DNA from: Nitrosomonas sp.
GTDB taxonomy: Bacteria; Pseudomonadota; Gammaproteobacteria; Burkholderiales; Nitrosomonadaceae
Reading direction: 5' to 3'
Assembly: GCA_024281675.1 (NCBI GenBank)
Contig: JAMXAG010000005.1
Coordinates: forward strand, 62,001 to 126,000
DNA: 64,000 nt
This document shows positions 36,364 through 46,949 of this stretch, in pieces. Below the pieces are notes generated by a model, which worked only from the letters and a program-made list of their open reading frames with translations, was not told the origin of the DNA and searched no databases. Positions within the stretch are counted from its first letter, which is position 1. The number at the start of each line of letters is the position of its first letter. Position numbers and translations under genes: made by a program.

Positions 36364-37395
36364 TTAGGTAACAGAGCGTTGCTCGGTTTTAGTTTTGAGT
36401 TGTTTCAAAATAGCGTTCTCAAGATCAATGCCTACCCAGACTTCTTCTGGCAACGCCCACAGTGCTTCAGTGGCGAAGTTTTGGTAAGCTAAGGCTTTAT
36501 TTTCTGACATGAGAACGATGCTACCTGCTGGAAAATCGAGGTCTTGAGCTATAAATTGATGATGTTTCGGGAAGGAATGTAGCGTAGCATCTGCGTTTAG
36601 GCCGGCTTGTTGTATTGCTGCGAATATCCACTCTTCATCATTTTCGTCAGTCAGCGCATGTATCTGTATCTCCTTAAAACTTGATAGTGATCGGCGATTT
36701 TCGGGTTTAAGTACGTTATATGCTGTTTCTGCGACCCATTTGACTGGGTATTTTGTATGCCAATTGTCGGTGATCGCCGTAAAGTTTTGTTCTCCGGTTA
36801 CGAGAATAATGCTGTCTTGATCGAGTCGTCGAGGGTTGGCGCGTAATGGGCCAGCAGGCAATAAAAGCCCATTGCCGTAGGTATAATCGGAAAAATCAAC
36901 CAAGGTTATTTCAATATCCCGCTCGAGGCGGTGATATTGCAGCGTGTCATTAAAAATGAGCACGTTACAGCTTGGATGAGCATGCAGTAGTGCTTCGGCC
37001 GTTTGAGTGCGATCACTGCCCGTCCAAACCAGACAAGTAGCACCGAAGCGGTGCGCAAATAGCAGCGTGTCACTATCAACGGTTTCAGGCGCTGTGGCGT
37101 CTGTAATGGCGGTAGGTGGGTTGGTGCTAAAGTTTCCATGTGTCACAATTCCGGGGGTATAGCCGTGTCTCACCAAGTTGTTGACTAGCCAGAGTATCAA
37201 CGGTGTTCTGCCGCTCGCTTCAATGCTGATAGCGTCAATGCTCATAACTGGAACGGGTAATTTAATCGACGGAAAAATATCCAACCAATAGCATAGCTTT
37301 TTGATTATCAGGAATAACTCATAGGCTAGGCTAATCGGCCATAAAATAATGTGCAGAGGTGTAAATCGATGCCAATAAAGCGCGGATAATTTCAT
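36364..37395 (-). CDS. LpxK-like protein with degenerate active site
   Basis: The 343-residue protein follows tetraacyldisaccharide 4'-kinase (LpxK, lipid A synthesis) along its length: an N-terminal membrane-anchor-like segment (LHIILWPISLAYELFLII), GYTPGIVTHG, CNVLIFNDTLQYHRLERDIEITLVDF and GNGLLLPAGPLRANPRRLDQ. Key residues are altered: the Walker A GGTGKTP is EASGRTP, SRGYG is THGNF and the catalytic DDGLQH is NDTLQYH. It may be an inactive or repurposed homologue, or a very divergent kinase. The window holds no second lpxK. It converges with DUF4126 and diverges from valS. Confidence 0.75.
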   Translation of the reverse strand: MKLSALYWHRFTPLHIILWPISLAYELFLIIKKLCYWLDIFPSIKLPVPVMSIDAISIEASGRTPLILWLVNNLVRHGYTPGIVTHGNFSTNPPTAITDATAPETVDSDTLLFAHRFGATCLVWTGSDRTQTAEALLHAHPSCNVLIFNDTLQYHRLERDIEITLVDFSDYTYGNGLLLPAGPLRANPRRLDQDSIILVTGEQNFTAITDNWHTKYPVKWVAETAYNVLKPENRRSLSSFKEIQIHALTDENDEEWIFAAIQQAGLNADATLHSFPKHHQFIAQDLDFPAGSIVLMSENKALAYQNFATEALWALPEEVWVGIDLENAILKQLKTKTEQRSVT

Positions 37396-37693
37396 GCTTC
37401 GGAGAGCTGGGGATGGTTTGAACCTTGAACTCTCTGTTGATCACTTGAATGGGTATTGATTCGGATAATCTGGTTAAGCTGATTCATGATTGACCTTTCC
37501 CGCCGGTTGGGTGAGTTTGCTTCGTTGAATCGTCAGTTAACGTACTGAGCGCATCGACTAGAAAACATATTACAACACTATCTTTTGATTTGAAAATAAT
37601 CTGCTGAGTATCGAAATTTGATGACCCTGTGGCATACAGTACGCCATCCGTTATAATGGCAATTTTTACGCAGCGCTATCTACTCTTCACCCC

Positions 37694-40456
37694 ATGGAAC
37701 TTGAAAAAAGCTTTGATCCAAAACGAATCGAAAATCGTTGGTATTCGATTTGGGAGTCAGCCGGTTATTTTAAACCGGCGATGACAGAAAATTCTCCCGC
37801 CTATTGCATTATGCTGCCGCCGCCGAATGTTACCGGTACGTTGCATATGGGACATGCTTTTCAACATACGTTGATGGATGCATTGACGCGTTATCACCGC
37901 ATGCTTGGCGAAAACACTTTGTGGCAACCAGGTACCGATCATGCAGGTATAGCAACGCAAATCGTGGTTGAACGTCAATTGGATCAACAAAACCTGGACC
38001 GTCGCGAGATGGGGCGGGAGGCTTTTCTCGAACGCGTGTGGCAATGGAAAGAACAGTCAGGTTCAACTATTACGCGGCAAATGCGTCGGCTTGGGAATTC
38101 CTGCGATTGGACGCGTGAACGGTTTACGATGGATGCAGCGTTATCGCGTGCTGTCGTGGAAGTATTTGTGCGCTTGTACCGTGAAGGATTGATTTATCGT
38201 GGCAAGCGGTTGGTGAATTGGGATCCGGTACTACAAACAGCGGTTTCCGATTTGGAGGTTGTTGCGACGGAAGAAAATGGTTCATTGTGGCATATTCGTT
38301 ATCCGTTAGCGCCAGCGAATACAGCCGAGAGTGCTCATCAAACCGAGTCGCTGGTGGTGGCTACCACACGACCTGAAACGATGCTTGGTGATGTTGCGGT
38401 TGCTGTGCATCCAGAGGATCCACGTTATCAGCACTTGATCGGCATACAAGTGCAACTACCGCTGTGCAACCGAACGATTCCGATCATTGCGGACAGCTAT
38501 GTCGACAAGGAATTTGGTACTGGCTGCGTTAAAATCACGCCAGCGCATGATTTTAACGATTATCAGGTTGGACAGCGACATCAACTCGAACCTGTTAATA
38601 TCCTAACGTTGGATGGCAAAATTAATCAAAACGCACCAGTCATTTATCAAGGACTTGATCGTTTTGATGCGCGGAAGAAAATCATTGCCGATTTGGATGC
38701 GCAAGGTTTATTGGTTGAAACTAAAGCACACAAACTGATGGTGCCGCGGGGTGATCGTACCAATACGATCATCGAGCCGATGTTGACCAACCAATGGTAT
38801 GTGGCGATGGAAGGCTTGGCAAAATGCGGTTTAGACGCGGTGGCAAAAGGTGATATCAAATTCACTCCGGATAACTGGAGCCATACGTACAATCAATGGC
38901 TGGAGAATATTCAGGATTGGTGTATCTCGCGCCAACTTTGGTGGGGGCATCGTATTCCTGCGTGGTACGACGATCAAGGTCATGTATTTGTTGCACACAA
39001 CCTGGAAGAAGCGCAAAAATTATCCGGTACTCATCAATTGAGACAGGATGAAGATGTGCTGGATACATGGTTTTCATCCGCGTTATGGCCATTCTCAACC
39101 CTGGGGTGGCCAGATGAAACGGCCGAGCTCAAAGCATTTCTACCGACTTCGGTGCTGATAACGGGTTTTGATATCATTTTTTTCTGGGTTGCGCGCATGG
39201 CGATGATGTCGTTGCATTTCACTGGTAAAGTGCCTTTTAAAGAAGTGTACATCACGGGGTTGATTCGTGATTCCGAAGGTCAGAAAATGAGTAAATCCAA
39301 AGGCAATGTGTTGGATCCACTCGATTTGATCGATGGTATTACGCTACAGGAACTAATTGCCAAACGTACGACGGGGTTAATGAATCCCAAGCAAGCCGAA
39401 GCCATAGAAAAAACTACCCGTAAACACTTTCCGGAAGGGATTCCGGCATTTGGTACGGATGCATTACGCTTCACGTTTGCGAGTCTGGCATCGCATGGCC
39501 GCGATATCAAATTCGATATGCAGCGTTGCGAAGGTTATCGTAATTTTTGTAACAAATTATGGAATGCGACACGCTATGTCCTAATGAATTGCGACGGTAA
39601 AGATACCGGTTTGGATGGATCACAGCCGCTTTACTATCATGCGGTAGATCGTTGGATGATTGGCCGTTTGCAACAGGCTGAGCACAACATCGCACAGGCA
39701 TTCAGTCATTATCGCTTCGACCTCGCTGCGAGAGAAATTTACGAACTGGTATGGGATGAATACTGCGATTGGTATGTGGAATTGGCCAAAGTACAGCTTA
39801 ATAATGAGGATATTGCGGTGCAGCGTGCAACTCGCCGGACTTTGGTGCATGTGCTGGAAGCTATGTTGCGACTGGCGCATCCGATTATTCCTTTCATTAC
39901 CGAAGAATTGTGGCAAACCGTTGCGCCACTGGCCGGGGAAAAGGGCACTAGCATCATGAATCAACCATATCCACAAGCAAATCTGGATCAAATTGATCCG
40001 CTTGCGGAAAAATCAATCACTTTATTAAAAGACATGGTCAATGCGTGCCGTACGTTACGTGGTGAAATGAGTTTATCTCCGGCAACTAAAGTACCGCTGT
40101 GGGTTACTGGTGATTCTCAAACTTTGAATGAATTTTCGGCTTATTTATCTGCTTTAGCGAAACTTTCTCACGTGCATATTTCAGAGGATCTACCAAATGT
40201 CGGTGCTCCGGTTTCAATTGTTGGAAATTTCCGGTTGATGCTTAAAGTTGAAATCGATGTGCCAGCTGAACGCGATCGTTTATCTAAAGAAATGGTACGG
40301 TTACAAGCAGAGATAACTAAAGCGCAAGCAAAGCTTTCGAATGCGAGTTTTGTTGAACGTGCCCCAGAAAATGTGGTACTTCAGGAAAAAGAACGACTGC
40401 AAGCATTTACAGAGAAATTAGACAAGATAAACGAACAGCTCCATAAATTGTCTTAA
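37694..40456 (+). CDS. valS: Valyl-tRNA synthetase
   Basis: This class Ia synthetase charges tRNA-Val. It has [21 protein letters not shown] (HIGH-type motif, about residues 41-53), an editing domain with [37 protein letters not shown] (KMSKS near residues 531-535), an anticodon-binding domain and a C-terminal coiled coil ([25 protein letters not shown]...). At 920 residues it is complete. It is preceded by a 298-base gap without recognised genes. Confidence 0.98.
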   Translation: MELEKSFDPKRIENRWYSIWESAGYFKPAMTENSPAYCIMLPPPNVTGTLHMGHAFQHTLMDALTRYHRMLGENTLWQPGTDHAGIATQIVVERQLDQQNLDRREMGREAFLERVWQWKEQSGSTITRQMRRLGNSCDWTRERFTMDAALSRAVVEVFVRLYREGLIYRGKRLVNWDPVLQTAVSDLEVVATEENGSLWHIRYPLAPANTAESAHQTESLVVATTRPETMLGDVAVAVHPEDPRYQHLIGIQVQLPLCNRTIPIIADSYVDKEFGTGCVKITPAHDFNDYQVGQRHQLEPVNILTLDGKINQNAPVIYQGLDRFDARKKIIADLDAQGLLVETKAHKLMVPRGDRTNTIIEPMLTNQWYVAMEGLAKCGLDAVAKGDIKFTPDNWSHTYNQWLENIQDWCISRQLWWGHRIPAWYDDQGHVFVAHNLEEAQKLSGTHQLRQDEDVLDTWFSSALWPFSTLGWPDETAELKAFLPTSVLITGFDIIFFWVARMAMMSLHFTGKVPFKEVYITGLIRDSEGQKMSKSKGNVLDPLDLIDGITLQELIAKRTTGLMNPKQAEAIEKTTRKHFPEGIPAFGTDALRFTFASLASHGRDIKFDMQRCEGYRNFCNKLWNATRYVLMNCDGKDTGLDGSQPLYYHAVDRWMIGRLQQAEHNIAQAFSHYRFDLAAREIYELVWDEYCDWYVELAKVQLNNEDIAVQRATRRTLVHVLEAMLRLAHPIIPFITEELWQTVAPLAGEKGTSIMNQPYPQANLDQIDPLAEKSITLLKDMVNACRTLRGEMSLSPATKVPLWVTGDSQTLNEFSAYLSALAKLSHVHISEDLPNVGAPVSIVGNFRLMLKVEIDVPAERDRLSKEMVRLQAEITKAQAKLSNASFVERAPENVVLQEKERLQAFTEKLDKINEQLHKLS

Positions 40457-40548
40457 TTATCTTCAAGATATTACGATTCTGGGCGGAACGCATCGAATGC
40501 GTGTGGTATTAATTATCAAATTTAATTGGTTTATTACTATTCAGTCTT

Positions 40549-41769
40549 ATGATCAAAAAAGTGAATGTTGGCGAGATCTGCCTCGGAATGTATATCCATG
40601 AGCTGCGTGGAAACTGGTTGGAGCATCCATTCTGGAGAAAATCCTTTAAGCTGGACGATCCTAAAGATTTGCAAAAACTGATCCATTCCGGGGTCGATGA
40701 AATATGGATTGATACAAATAAAGGTCTTGATGTCACTGCTGTAATGGTTACGGAACCTGCTAAAGAGTCTGAGTTTGAACCTGCTAAGCATGAACCTGAA
40801 CCAACCAAAACGCCGCTAGCAGTTAAGAAACAAATATCATTTGATGAGGAATTGGTTGCCGCCAAAAAAATACACACTAAGGCTAAAAAGGTCGTAACGT
40901 CGATGTTTGGTGATGTGCGTATGGGAAAGGCACTGGACGTTCAGGGGGCAGTGGTATTGGTGGAAGACATTCAGTCTTCAATCGAAAGGAATCCAAGTGC
41001 GTTACTGAGTTTGGCGCGATTGAAGAATGCTAATGAATATACGTACTTGCATTCAGTTGCGGTGTGTATGTTGATGATTGCCTTAGCGAAGCAATTGAAA
41101 TTGTCTGAGAGCCAAGCACGGCAAGCGGGAGTGGCAGGTCTATTGCATGACATAGGAAAAATGGCAATTCCTAATCAGGTATTAGACAAACCTGGTAAAT
41201 TGACGGATGAAGAATTTAATGTCATTAAACAGCATCCACAACGTGGCTGGGAAATACTTAAAGCGAGCTACCAAGTTGATGATGTAGCCTTGGATGTGTG
41301 TTTGCACCACCACGAGCGTGTCGATGGCCGGGGTTATCCCGAGAAAATATCGGGCGCCGATTTGAGTTTATTTGCACGTATGGGTGCGGTATGTGATGTC
41401 TACGATGCGATCAGTTCCGATCGATGTTATAAAAAAGCCTGGGGGCCAGCCGAGTCAATTAGTAAAATGACGGCATGGAGAGAAGGACATTTCGATGAAG
41501 TAATCTTTCATGCTTTTGTCAAAACCATCGGTATTTATCCGAGTGGCACGTTACTGAAACTCAAATCTGGTCGTCTCGGTGTCGTACTTGAGCAATCGAA
41601 AAAAAGCCTTGTTACTCCGATTATCAAAGTGTTTTTTTCAATACGTGCAAATATGTATATACCCGTAGAAATCGTAGATTTATCGAAGGGATCGGATAGT
41701 GTCGATAGTATTGAAGATCCATTCAAATGGAAATTGGATGTCGATAGGTTGCAAGGTATTGTTGAATAG
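40549..41769 (+). CDS. HD-GYP domain cyclic-di-GMP phosphodiesterase
   Basis: The 406-residue protein has an N-terminal DUF3391 region (MIKKVNVGEICLGMYIHELRGNWLEHPFWRKSF...VDEIWIDTNKG) and an HD-GYP domain: YTYLHSVAVCMLMIALAKQL, GLLHDIGKMAIPNQVLDKPGKLTDEEF (HD near residue 200) and HHHERVDGRGYPEKISG (GYP motif), then DVYDAISSDRCYKKAWGP. Such proteins hydrolyse c-di-GMP. A polar linker joins the two parts. The next gene is a chemotaxis adaptor, suggesting a motility or signalling role. Confidence 0.93.
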   Translation: MIKKVNVGEICLGMYIHELRGNWLEHPFWRKSFKLDDPKDLQKLIHSGVDEIWIDTNKGLDVTAVMVTEPAKESEFEPAKHEPEPTKTPLAVKKQISFDEELVAAKKIHTKAKKVVTSMFGDVRMGKALDVQGAVVLVEDIQSSIERNPSALLSLARLKNANEYTYLHSVAVCMLMIALAKQLKLSESQARQAGVAGLLHDIGKMAIPNQVLDKPGKLTDEEFNVIKQHPQRGWEILKASYQVDDVALDVCLHHHERVDGRGYPEKISGADLSLFARMGAVCDVYDAISSDRCYKKAWGPAESISKMTAWREGHFDEVIFHAFVKTIGIYPSGTLLKLKSGRLGVVLEQSKKSLVTPIIKVFFSIRANMYIPVEIVDLSKGSDSVDSIEDPFKWKLDVDRLQGIVE

Positions 41770-41836
41770 AAAAGGGAAGTTGCCGTGTAAATCTGGAGAG
41801 TTGACCATAGGATTCTGGGTCTTATGGTAGAACGGT

Positions 41837-41867
41837 AATCACAGTAATTTTGTGACTAATTTTTTTG
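41837..41867 (+). terminator. Weak terminator after the HD-GYP gene
   Basis: TCACA (41839-41843) and TGTGA (41851-41855) can pair, extended by an outer TA/TA, and are followed closely by a run of seven T in CTAATTTTTTTG. The stem is short, so the call is tentative. Confidence 0.35.
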
Positions 41868-41997
41868 ATGCTGGGTTGTTTTTCTGGAATTTAAAATTTA
41901 GATAAGCAGCCTTTTCTCAGTATTGTTTCTTTCTTTTTAAATAGCGAAGTAAGCTACACTCAGTGCCTAATTTACTTTATGTTTGCGGGGGCGCTTC

Positions 41998-42957
41998 ATG
42001 GGCACAGCTTTACACGAAATAGATGAACGTACTAATCTGACGGCCAGCAATAAATTTGAATTGTTGTTGTTCAGATTGGGTGAGGCTCCGGGAACAGATC
42101 ATCACGAGTTGTTTGGTATCAATGTCTTCAAAGTTCGGGAAATTTTGGTGATGCCGACGATTACTGCGGTGGCCAACGCACACAGCAGTGTGATGGGTAT
42201 CGCTAATATACGTGGCCAGATTATCACTGTGATCAATTTGCCCAAAGTAGTTGGATGTGTGCCAAAAAAAAGTACTCCGATTTTATTGGTTACCGAGTAC
42301 GCACGCTCTACACAAGCTTTTGCTGTTGAAGAAGTCAGTGAGATCATACGCTTGGAATGGAATCAGGTCATCCCGGCCGAAGGGAACGGTGCTGATTTGG
42401 TTACCAGTATTGCGCGTTTAGATCGTAATGCTGACTCGGCTCTGGTGCAGGTATTGGATGTGGAGCAAATTTTACGCGATGTATTACCAAGTGCTACCGG
42501 TGATTTGGTGCAAGAAAATAATGTTGCTAAAGCCAAAATGCTACCAGGAACTTTGATTCTTGTTGCTGATGATTCTCCATTGGCGCGTAGCATGATAGAG
42601 AAAGGACTTACTCAGCAAGGCGCGTCATTTATTATGACCAAAAGCGGGCAAGAGGCTTGGGATCGAATCCAAGCGATGTCGGACGCGGCAGTTGCCGAGG
42701 GTAAAACAATCAAAGATAAGATCGCTTTAGTATTAACCGACTTGGAAATGCCAGAAATGGATGGGTTTACTTTGACACGTAAGCTCAAAAACGATCATCG
42801 ATTCAAGTCTATCCCGGTGGTGATCCATTCATCATTGACGGGTGAAGCCAATGAAAATCATGTCAAATCTTCTGGTGCGGATGCGTATGTGGCTAAGTTT
42901 TCGGCTGAAGATTTCACGGAAACTATTCGTAAGGTAATTGAGAATAATCGTGAATAG
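41998..42957 (+). CDS. cheV: Chemotaxis protein CheV (CheW-receiver fusion)
   Basis: CheV couples chemoreceptors to CheA and is tuned by phosphorylation. The CheW-like half (about residues 15-165) has FGINVFKVREILVMPTITAVANAHSSVMGIANIRGQIITVINL; the C-terminal receiver has LILVADDSPLARSMIEKGL and LVLTDLEMPEMDGFTLTRKL, with the phospho-acceptor Asp in the TDLEMP motif. I start at ATG 41998 (319 aa), which follows GCGGGGGCG; the TTG at 41983 is less likely. No other chemotaxis genes are nearby. Confidence 0.93.
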   Translation: MGTALHEIDERTNLTASNKFELLLFRLGEAPGTDHHELFGINVFKVREILVMPTITAVANAHSSVMGIANIRGQIITVINLPKVVGCVPKKSTPILLVTEYARSTQAFAVEEVSEIIRLEWNQVIPAEGNGADLVTSIARLDRNADSALVQVLDVEQILRDVLPSATGDLVQENNVAKAKMLPGTLILVADDSPLARSMIEKGLTQQGASFIMTKSGQEAWDRIQAMSDAAVAEGKTIKDKIALVLTDLEMPEMDGFTLTRKLKNDHRFKSIPVVIHSSLTGEANENHVKSSGADAYVAKFSAEDFTETIRKVIENNRE

Positions 42958-42969
42958 TTGTTTTGGGGA

Positions 42970-44301
42970 TTATTTTGATAATGTATTTAGTACATTAAGT
43001 GTACCGTTAACGAGTAAATCCATTTCGTGCTGATTGATAATATAGGGCGGCATAAAATAAACCGTTTTATCCAGCGGGCGCAACAGTAATTGCTGTTTTA
43101 ATGCTGCTTGAAAACACTGTGTTGCGAAATCCTGTTCTTTGGTTTCAAACTCAAAGGCCCAAATCATGCCACAATTACGAAAATTCCGTACTCTGGGGTG
43201 TGTGGTAAGAGGTTCGGAAATCTCGTTTAAGTACGTTGTTTTGCTACGATTGATCGGGATTACATCTTGCTGTTCAAATAAATCCAGTGTAGCTAAAGCT
43301 GCTCGGCATGCTAACGCATTGCCGGTGTGTGAATGAGAGTGTAGAAAGGTGCGAGACGATTTTTCATGATAAAAGGGTTGGTAAATATTGTCAGAAGTCA
43401 TCACCACGGAAAGTGGTAAATATCCACCGCTAAGCCCCTTCGCTAAACACAAAAAATCAGGTACAGCATCAGCTTGCTCATAGGCAAATAAAGTTCCTGT
43501 TCGGCCAAACCCAACTGCAATCTCATCAGCAATCAAATGCACTTGGTATTGTGTGCAAATTTCTCTGGCACGTTGTAAGTAAACAGGATGATACATACCC
43601 ATACCAGCAGCGCCTTGAACCAAAGGTTCGAGAATGAATGCAGCAGTAGTTGCATGGTACTGTGCCAAATAATTTTCCAACATGCTTGCGGTGCGAAGTG
43701 CGTAATCTTTATGTGATTCCCCAGCGTCTGCATGGCGCCAGTCAGGGGTTGGCATGGTTGCGCATTGGCGTAGTAAGGGGGCATACGTTTGCTTAAAAAT
43801 TGCGACATCCGTTACGGATAATGCACCGAGTGTTTCGCCGTGATAGCCATTTTTTAGATTAATAAAATTGGTTTTTTGTTGTTCGCCGCATAATTGCCAG
43901 TAGTGAAAGCTCATTTTTAAAGCAATTTCTGTGGCTGATGCACCATCACTGGCATAAAAACAATGCCCGAGTGAGTTCGCAGTCAAGTTTTTTAACCTTT
44001 CCGCTAGCTGTATCGCTGGCTCATGTGTGAATCCGGCTAACATCACATGTTCTAGCTTGTCGAGTTGATCACGTAGTGCAGCGTTAATATCAGGATTGCA
44101 ATGTCCGAACAGATTGACCCACCAAGAACTGATTGCATCAAGATAGCGATTGCCATCGGCATCATATAACCAAGCACCTTCCCCACGCACAATCGGAATC
44201 AAAGGATGATTTTCATGTTGCTTCATGATGCTACATGGATGCCAAACCGCTGCCATGCTTCGTTGCTGAAGATCAAAAGAATGTGCAGAAAAAGCTTTCA
44301 T
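42970..44301 (-). CDS. bioA: Adenosylmethionine-8-amino-7-oxononanoate aminotransferase
   Basis: BioA makes 7,8-diaminopelargonate in biotin synthesis with S-adenosylmethionine as amino donor. This class III PLP enzyme shows VWHPCSIMKQHENHPLIPIVRGEGAWLYDADGNRYLDAISSWWVNLFGHCNP, the BioA-specific SSWWVN, FYASDGASATEIALKM, LIADEIAVGFGRTGTLFAYE and CLAKGLSGGYLPLSVVMTSD (PLP lysine in AKG). At 443 residues it is full length. The other bio genes are not in the window. Confidence 0.96.
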   Translation of the reverse strand: MKAFSAHSFDLQQRSMAAVWHPCSIMKQHENHPLIPIVRGEGAWLYDADGNRYLDAISSWWVNLFGHCNPDINAALRDQLDKLEHVMLAGFTHEPAIQLAERLKNLTANSLGHCFYASDGASATEIALKMSFHYWQLCGEQQKTNFINLKNGYHGETLGALSVTDVAIFKQTYAPLLRQCATMPTPDWRHADAGESHKDYALRTASMLENYLAQYHATTAAFILEPLVQGAAGMGMYHPVYLQRAREICTQYQVHLIADEIAVGFGRTGTLFAYEQADAVPDFLCLAKGLSGGYLPLSVVMTSDNIYQPFYHEKSSRTFLHSHSHTGNALACRAALATLDLFEQQDVIPINRSKTTYLNEISEPLTTHPRVRNFRNCGMIWAFEFETKEQDFATQCFQAALKQQLLLRPLDKTVYFMPPYIINQHEMDLLVNGTLNVLNTLSK

Positions 44302-44645
44302 GGGTGAGGATTATTCAGTTTACTAAACTAACAAATGCAATCTTGTAATTTAGTGAGGTGTTAGAAAACAGGAAATTGAGAAACTCTTATATTATAAGGG
44401 ATTTTGTAAAATTATAGGGGATAAGATTCCAGGCTGAAGCTCCTGCTCAAAGCCTTTCTCGGTTATATAGACGTCTCGCTTAATGACAACAATGTTTGTT
44501 CAATCGAGTGTGTATCTTGGGATTTCTTTTGACTCGTAACTGATGGCAATATTTTAGTAACCGATTCATCCACAAAATAGGATTGGGCTTGGTTTTTCTG
44601 ATACAGCTAAATATCAAGCGGTTAGAGATATTTTAGGAATACTAT
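44302..44645. other. Gene-free region between bioA and the GGDEF/EAL gene
   Basis: These 344 bases lie upstream of bioA and downstream of the GGDEF/EAL gene, both on the minus strand. They should hold the bioA promoter and the end of the signalling gene's transcript. No credible reading frame, RNA or strong hairpin was seen. Confidence 0.4.
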
Positions 44646-46949
44646 TTAGGCCATTTTGTTCATTTCATGCTGGCGAGATAGCAGTAACTTTGAAATTGCA
44701 TCAGCTTTAATTGGTTTACTAAACAGAAAACCCTGTACTTTTTCACAGCCAAGCTTTTTTAAGATATCCAATTGCTCTAGTTTTTCAACGCCTTCAGCAA
44801 TTATCTCATGTCCCAGTTTGCGTCCCATTTCTATCATAGAGCTTATTAAGATTAGTGCTTGCTCATCGATAAGCATATCGTCAACAAAAAATTTGTCTAT
44901 TTTTAGGTAATCAACTTTTAGATGTTTAAGTGAAGCAAAAGATGAATAACCTGTACCGAAATCATCGATTGCTAGTAATACACCCAGGTCTTTCAAGTCT
45001 TGAAAAATGGAAAGATTTCGCGGGTCGGTCTGTACGATACTTTCTGTAACTTCTAATTCCAATTCTGCTGGGGTTATACCTACTTCCTCAATAATACGTT
45101 TAATCAGTGACGCAAATTCCTTATCAAGAAAAAGGCTTGGAGAAATGTTTACCGCCATACGGAGTGTGTGAAAGCCTTTCTTTTTCCAAGCTACTAATTG
45201 ACGGCAGGCCGTTCTTAACACCCATTCGGTCAGCGGTTTAATCATGCCGATTTTTTCAGCCGTAGCGATAAAATTAATTGGCGGGATTTGGCCTAATTCT
45301 GGATGATGCCACCTTGACAACGCTTCAAAGCCAAAGATATTACAAGTACTTACTTCAATCTGAGGCTGATAAACTAGTGACAATTGTTGCTGTTCGATTG
45401 CTTCTCTTAAATTTTGTTCAACTTGAAAACGATATTGGGCCTTCTGAGTAAGCTCCATTTTATAGAAAGTATACTGATTCTTCCCATTTTCCTTTGCTTT
45501 GTAAAGCGAGGTATCGCCTGCTTTTAGTAATGCTGATAGATCTTCTCCATCATCAGGGAAATATGCAATGCCAATACTGCAAGCGGGCGTGAGTTTTCTG
45601 GAATAAATCTCGATTGGTTGCGCGATTGCATGAAGACAGCGTTTTGCAATATTGGCCGCGTAGTCATCTTCTACTTCTTCAACGAGAACACAGAATTCAT
45701 CGCCGCCAACGCGTGCAATAAAGTCAATTTCACGGCATGTATGTACCAAGCGCTTTGCAATGGTCTTAAGTAGCAGATCACCCGCATCATGCCCCAGACT
45801 GTCGTTAATGCTCTTGAAATCGTCTAAGTCAATATAAAGCAATGCAAAACGATGATTATGCCGAGCCGATGTTCTGGTTATTTCTTCGATGTGTTGAGAA
45901 AAAGAGGCGCGGCTGGCAAGCCCTGTTAATTCGTCGGTATAGGCTAGCATCCGTATGCGTTTTTGGGATTGATCTCGCTCCATGACTATTCCCGCCAATC
46001 TCCCTGCAGCTTTGAGATCTTTTAATTCCTTTTCATTAGGAAGTGCAGGATGATTGTAATACATACCAAAAGCACCTAAAATTTTTCCACTGGAGCTGCT
46101 AATGGGTTCAGACCAACAACAACGCATCCCGTGGGGGAGTGCAAAATGCTTGATTTTTTTCCATTTAGGGTCTGTTTCAATGTTTTCGACGAGAACACGC
46201 TTTCCTGTATAAGTGGATGTTCCACACGAGCCAACACTGGGCCCGTATTCCAAGCCATTTACTGCGTCACAATATTCTTTTGGTAAGCTTGGCGCTCCTC
46301 CGTGCATGAGTTTATTACCCTCTAATTCAAGCATGGAACATCGCATTCCAGGATGGCGGGCTTCATACATCAAGGCAATTGCATTATAGATGTCTGATGC
46401 GGGCCGCCCTATGGCAATCATCTCAAGAATTTCTGCATTTTTGCTATCAAATAATTCTGCGCTTTTACGCTCTGTTATATCGACATGTGTCCCAACCAAA
46501 CGAACTGGTTTACTATCAGACCTGCGAGTTACAAGAAATGCACGGGATAGCACATAAACTTCATGGCCATCCTTATGGTGCATACGCATTTCAACTTCAA
46601 AGGAATCTGCCCGGCCAGCCAAGTAATCCTGAACCTTTTCTAATACTCTGTTCTTATCATCGGGATGAACCAGATTTGCCCAGGTATTTAAGTTATTATC
46701 AAGTTCATTTTCTGCATAACCCAGCATGCTTCTCCAGCGCGGCGAATAATAGACTTCATCCGTTTCAAGATTCCAGTCCCAAAGCCCATCATTAGCTCCG
46801 CGCATTGCCAGCGAAAATCGCTCTTCACTGATATAAAGTTCAGTAGTACGTTTTTCTGTCATTAGCTTGATAGCAGCCAGTTCTGTATATAGTCGTTGTA
46901 TTTCTTCAAGTAGCTGAGGCTTGGATCGATTAATATAAACCATGGGCAT
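44646..46949 (-). CDS. PAS-GAF-GGDEF-EAL c-di-GMP signalling protein
   Basis: The 767-residue cytoplasmic protein has a short coiled coil, a PAS/PAC domain (about 45-165: LAMRGANDGLWDWNLETDEVYYSPRWRSMLGY ... LVGTHVDITERKSAEL), a GAF domain (about 175-330), a GGDEF domain with the intact motif RVGGDEFCVLVEE (about 410-420) and an EAL domain with GFEALSRWHHPELG (about 540-552) plus DDFGTGYSSFASLKHLKVDYLKID. Both catalytic motifs are intact, so it may make and break c-di-GMP. The input signal is unknown; the GAF shares the CGTSTYTGKRVLVENIETDP pattern seen in many sensory GAFs. Confidence 0.93.
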   Translation of the reverse strand: MPMVYINRSKPQLLEEIQRLYTELAAIKLMTEKRTTELYISEERFSLAMRGANDGLWDWNLETDEVYYSPRWRSMLGYAENELDNNLNTWANLVHPDDKNRVLEKVQDYLAGRADSFEVEMRMHHKDGHEVYVLSRAFLVTRRSDSKPVRLVGTHVDITERKSAELFDSKNAEILEMIAIGRPASDIYNAIALMYEARHPGMRCSMLELEGNKLMHGGAPSLPKEYCDAVNGLEYGPSVGSCGTSTYTGKRVLVENIETDPKWKKIKHFALPHGMRCCWSEPISSSSGKILGAFGMYYNHPALPNEKELKDLKAAGRLAGIVMERDQSQKRIRMLAYTDELTGLASRASFSQHIEEITRTSARHNHRFALLYIDLDDFKSINDSLGHDAGDLLLKTIAKRLVHTCREIDFIARVGGDEFCVLVEEVEDDYAANIAKRCLHAIAQPIEIYSRKLTPACSIGIAYFPDDGEDLSALLKAGDTSLYKAKENGKNQYTFYKMELTQKAQYRFQVEQNLREAIEQQQLSLVYQPQIEVSTCNIFGFEALSRWHHPELGQIPPINFIATAEKIGMIKPLTEWVLRTACRQLVAWKKKGFHTLRMAVNISPSLFLDKEFASLIKRIIEEVGITPAELELEVTESIVQTDPRNLSIFQDLKDLGVLLAIDDFGTGYSSFASLKHLKVDYLKIDKFFVDDMLIDEQALILISSMIEMGRKLGHEIIAEGVEKLEQLDILKKLGCEKVQGFLFSKPIKADAISKLLLSRQHEMNKMA

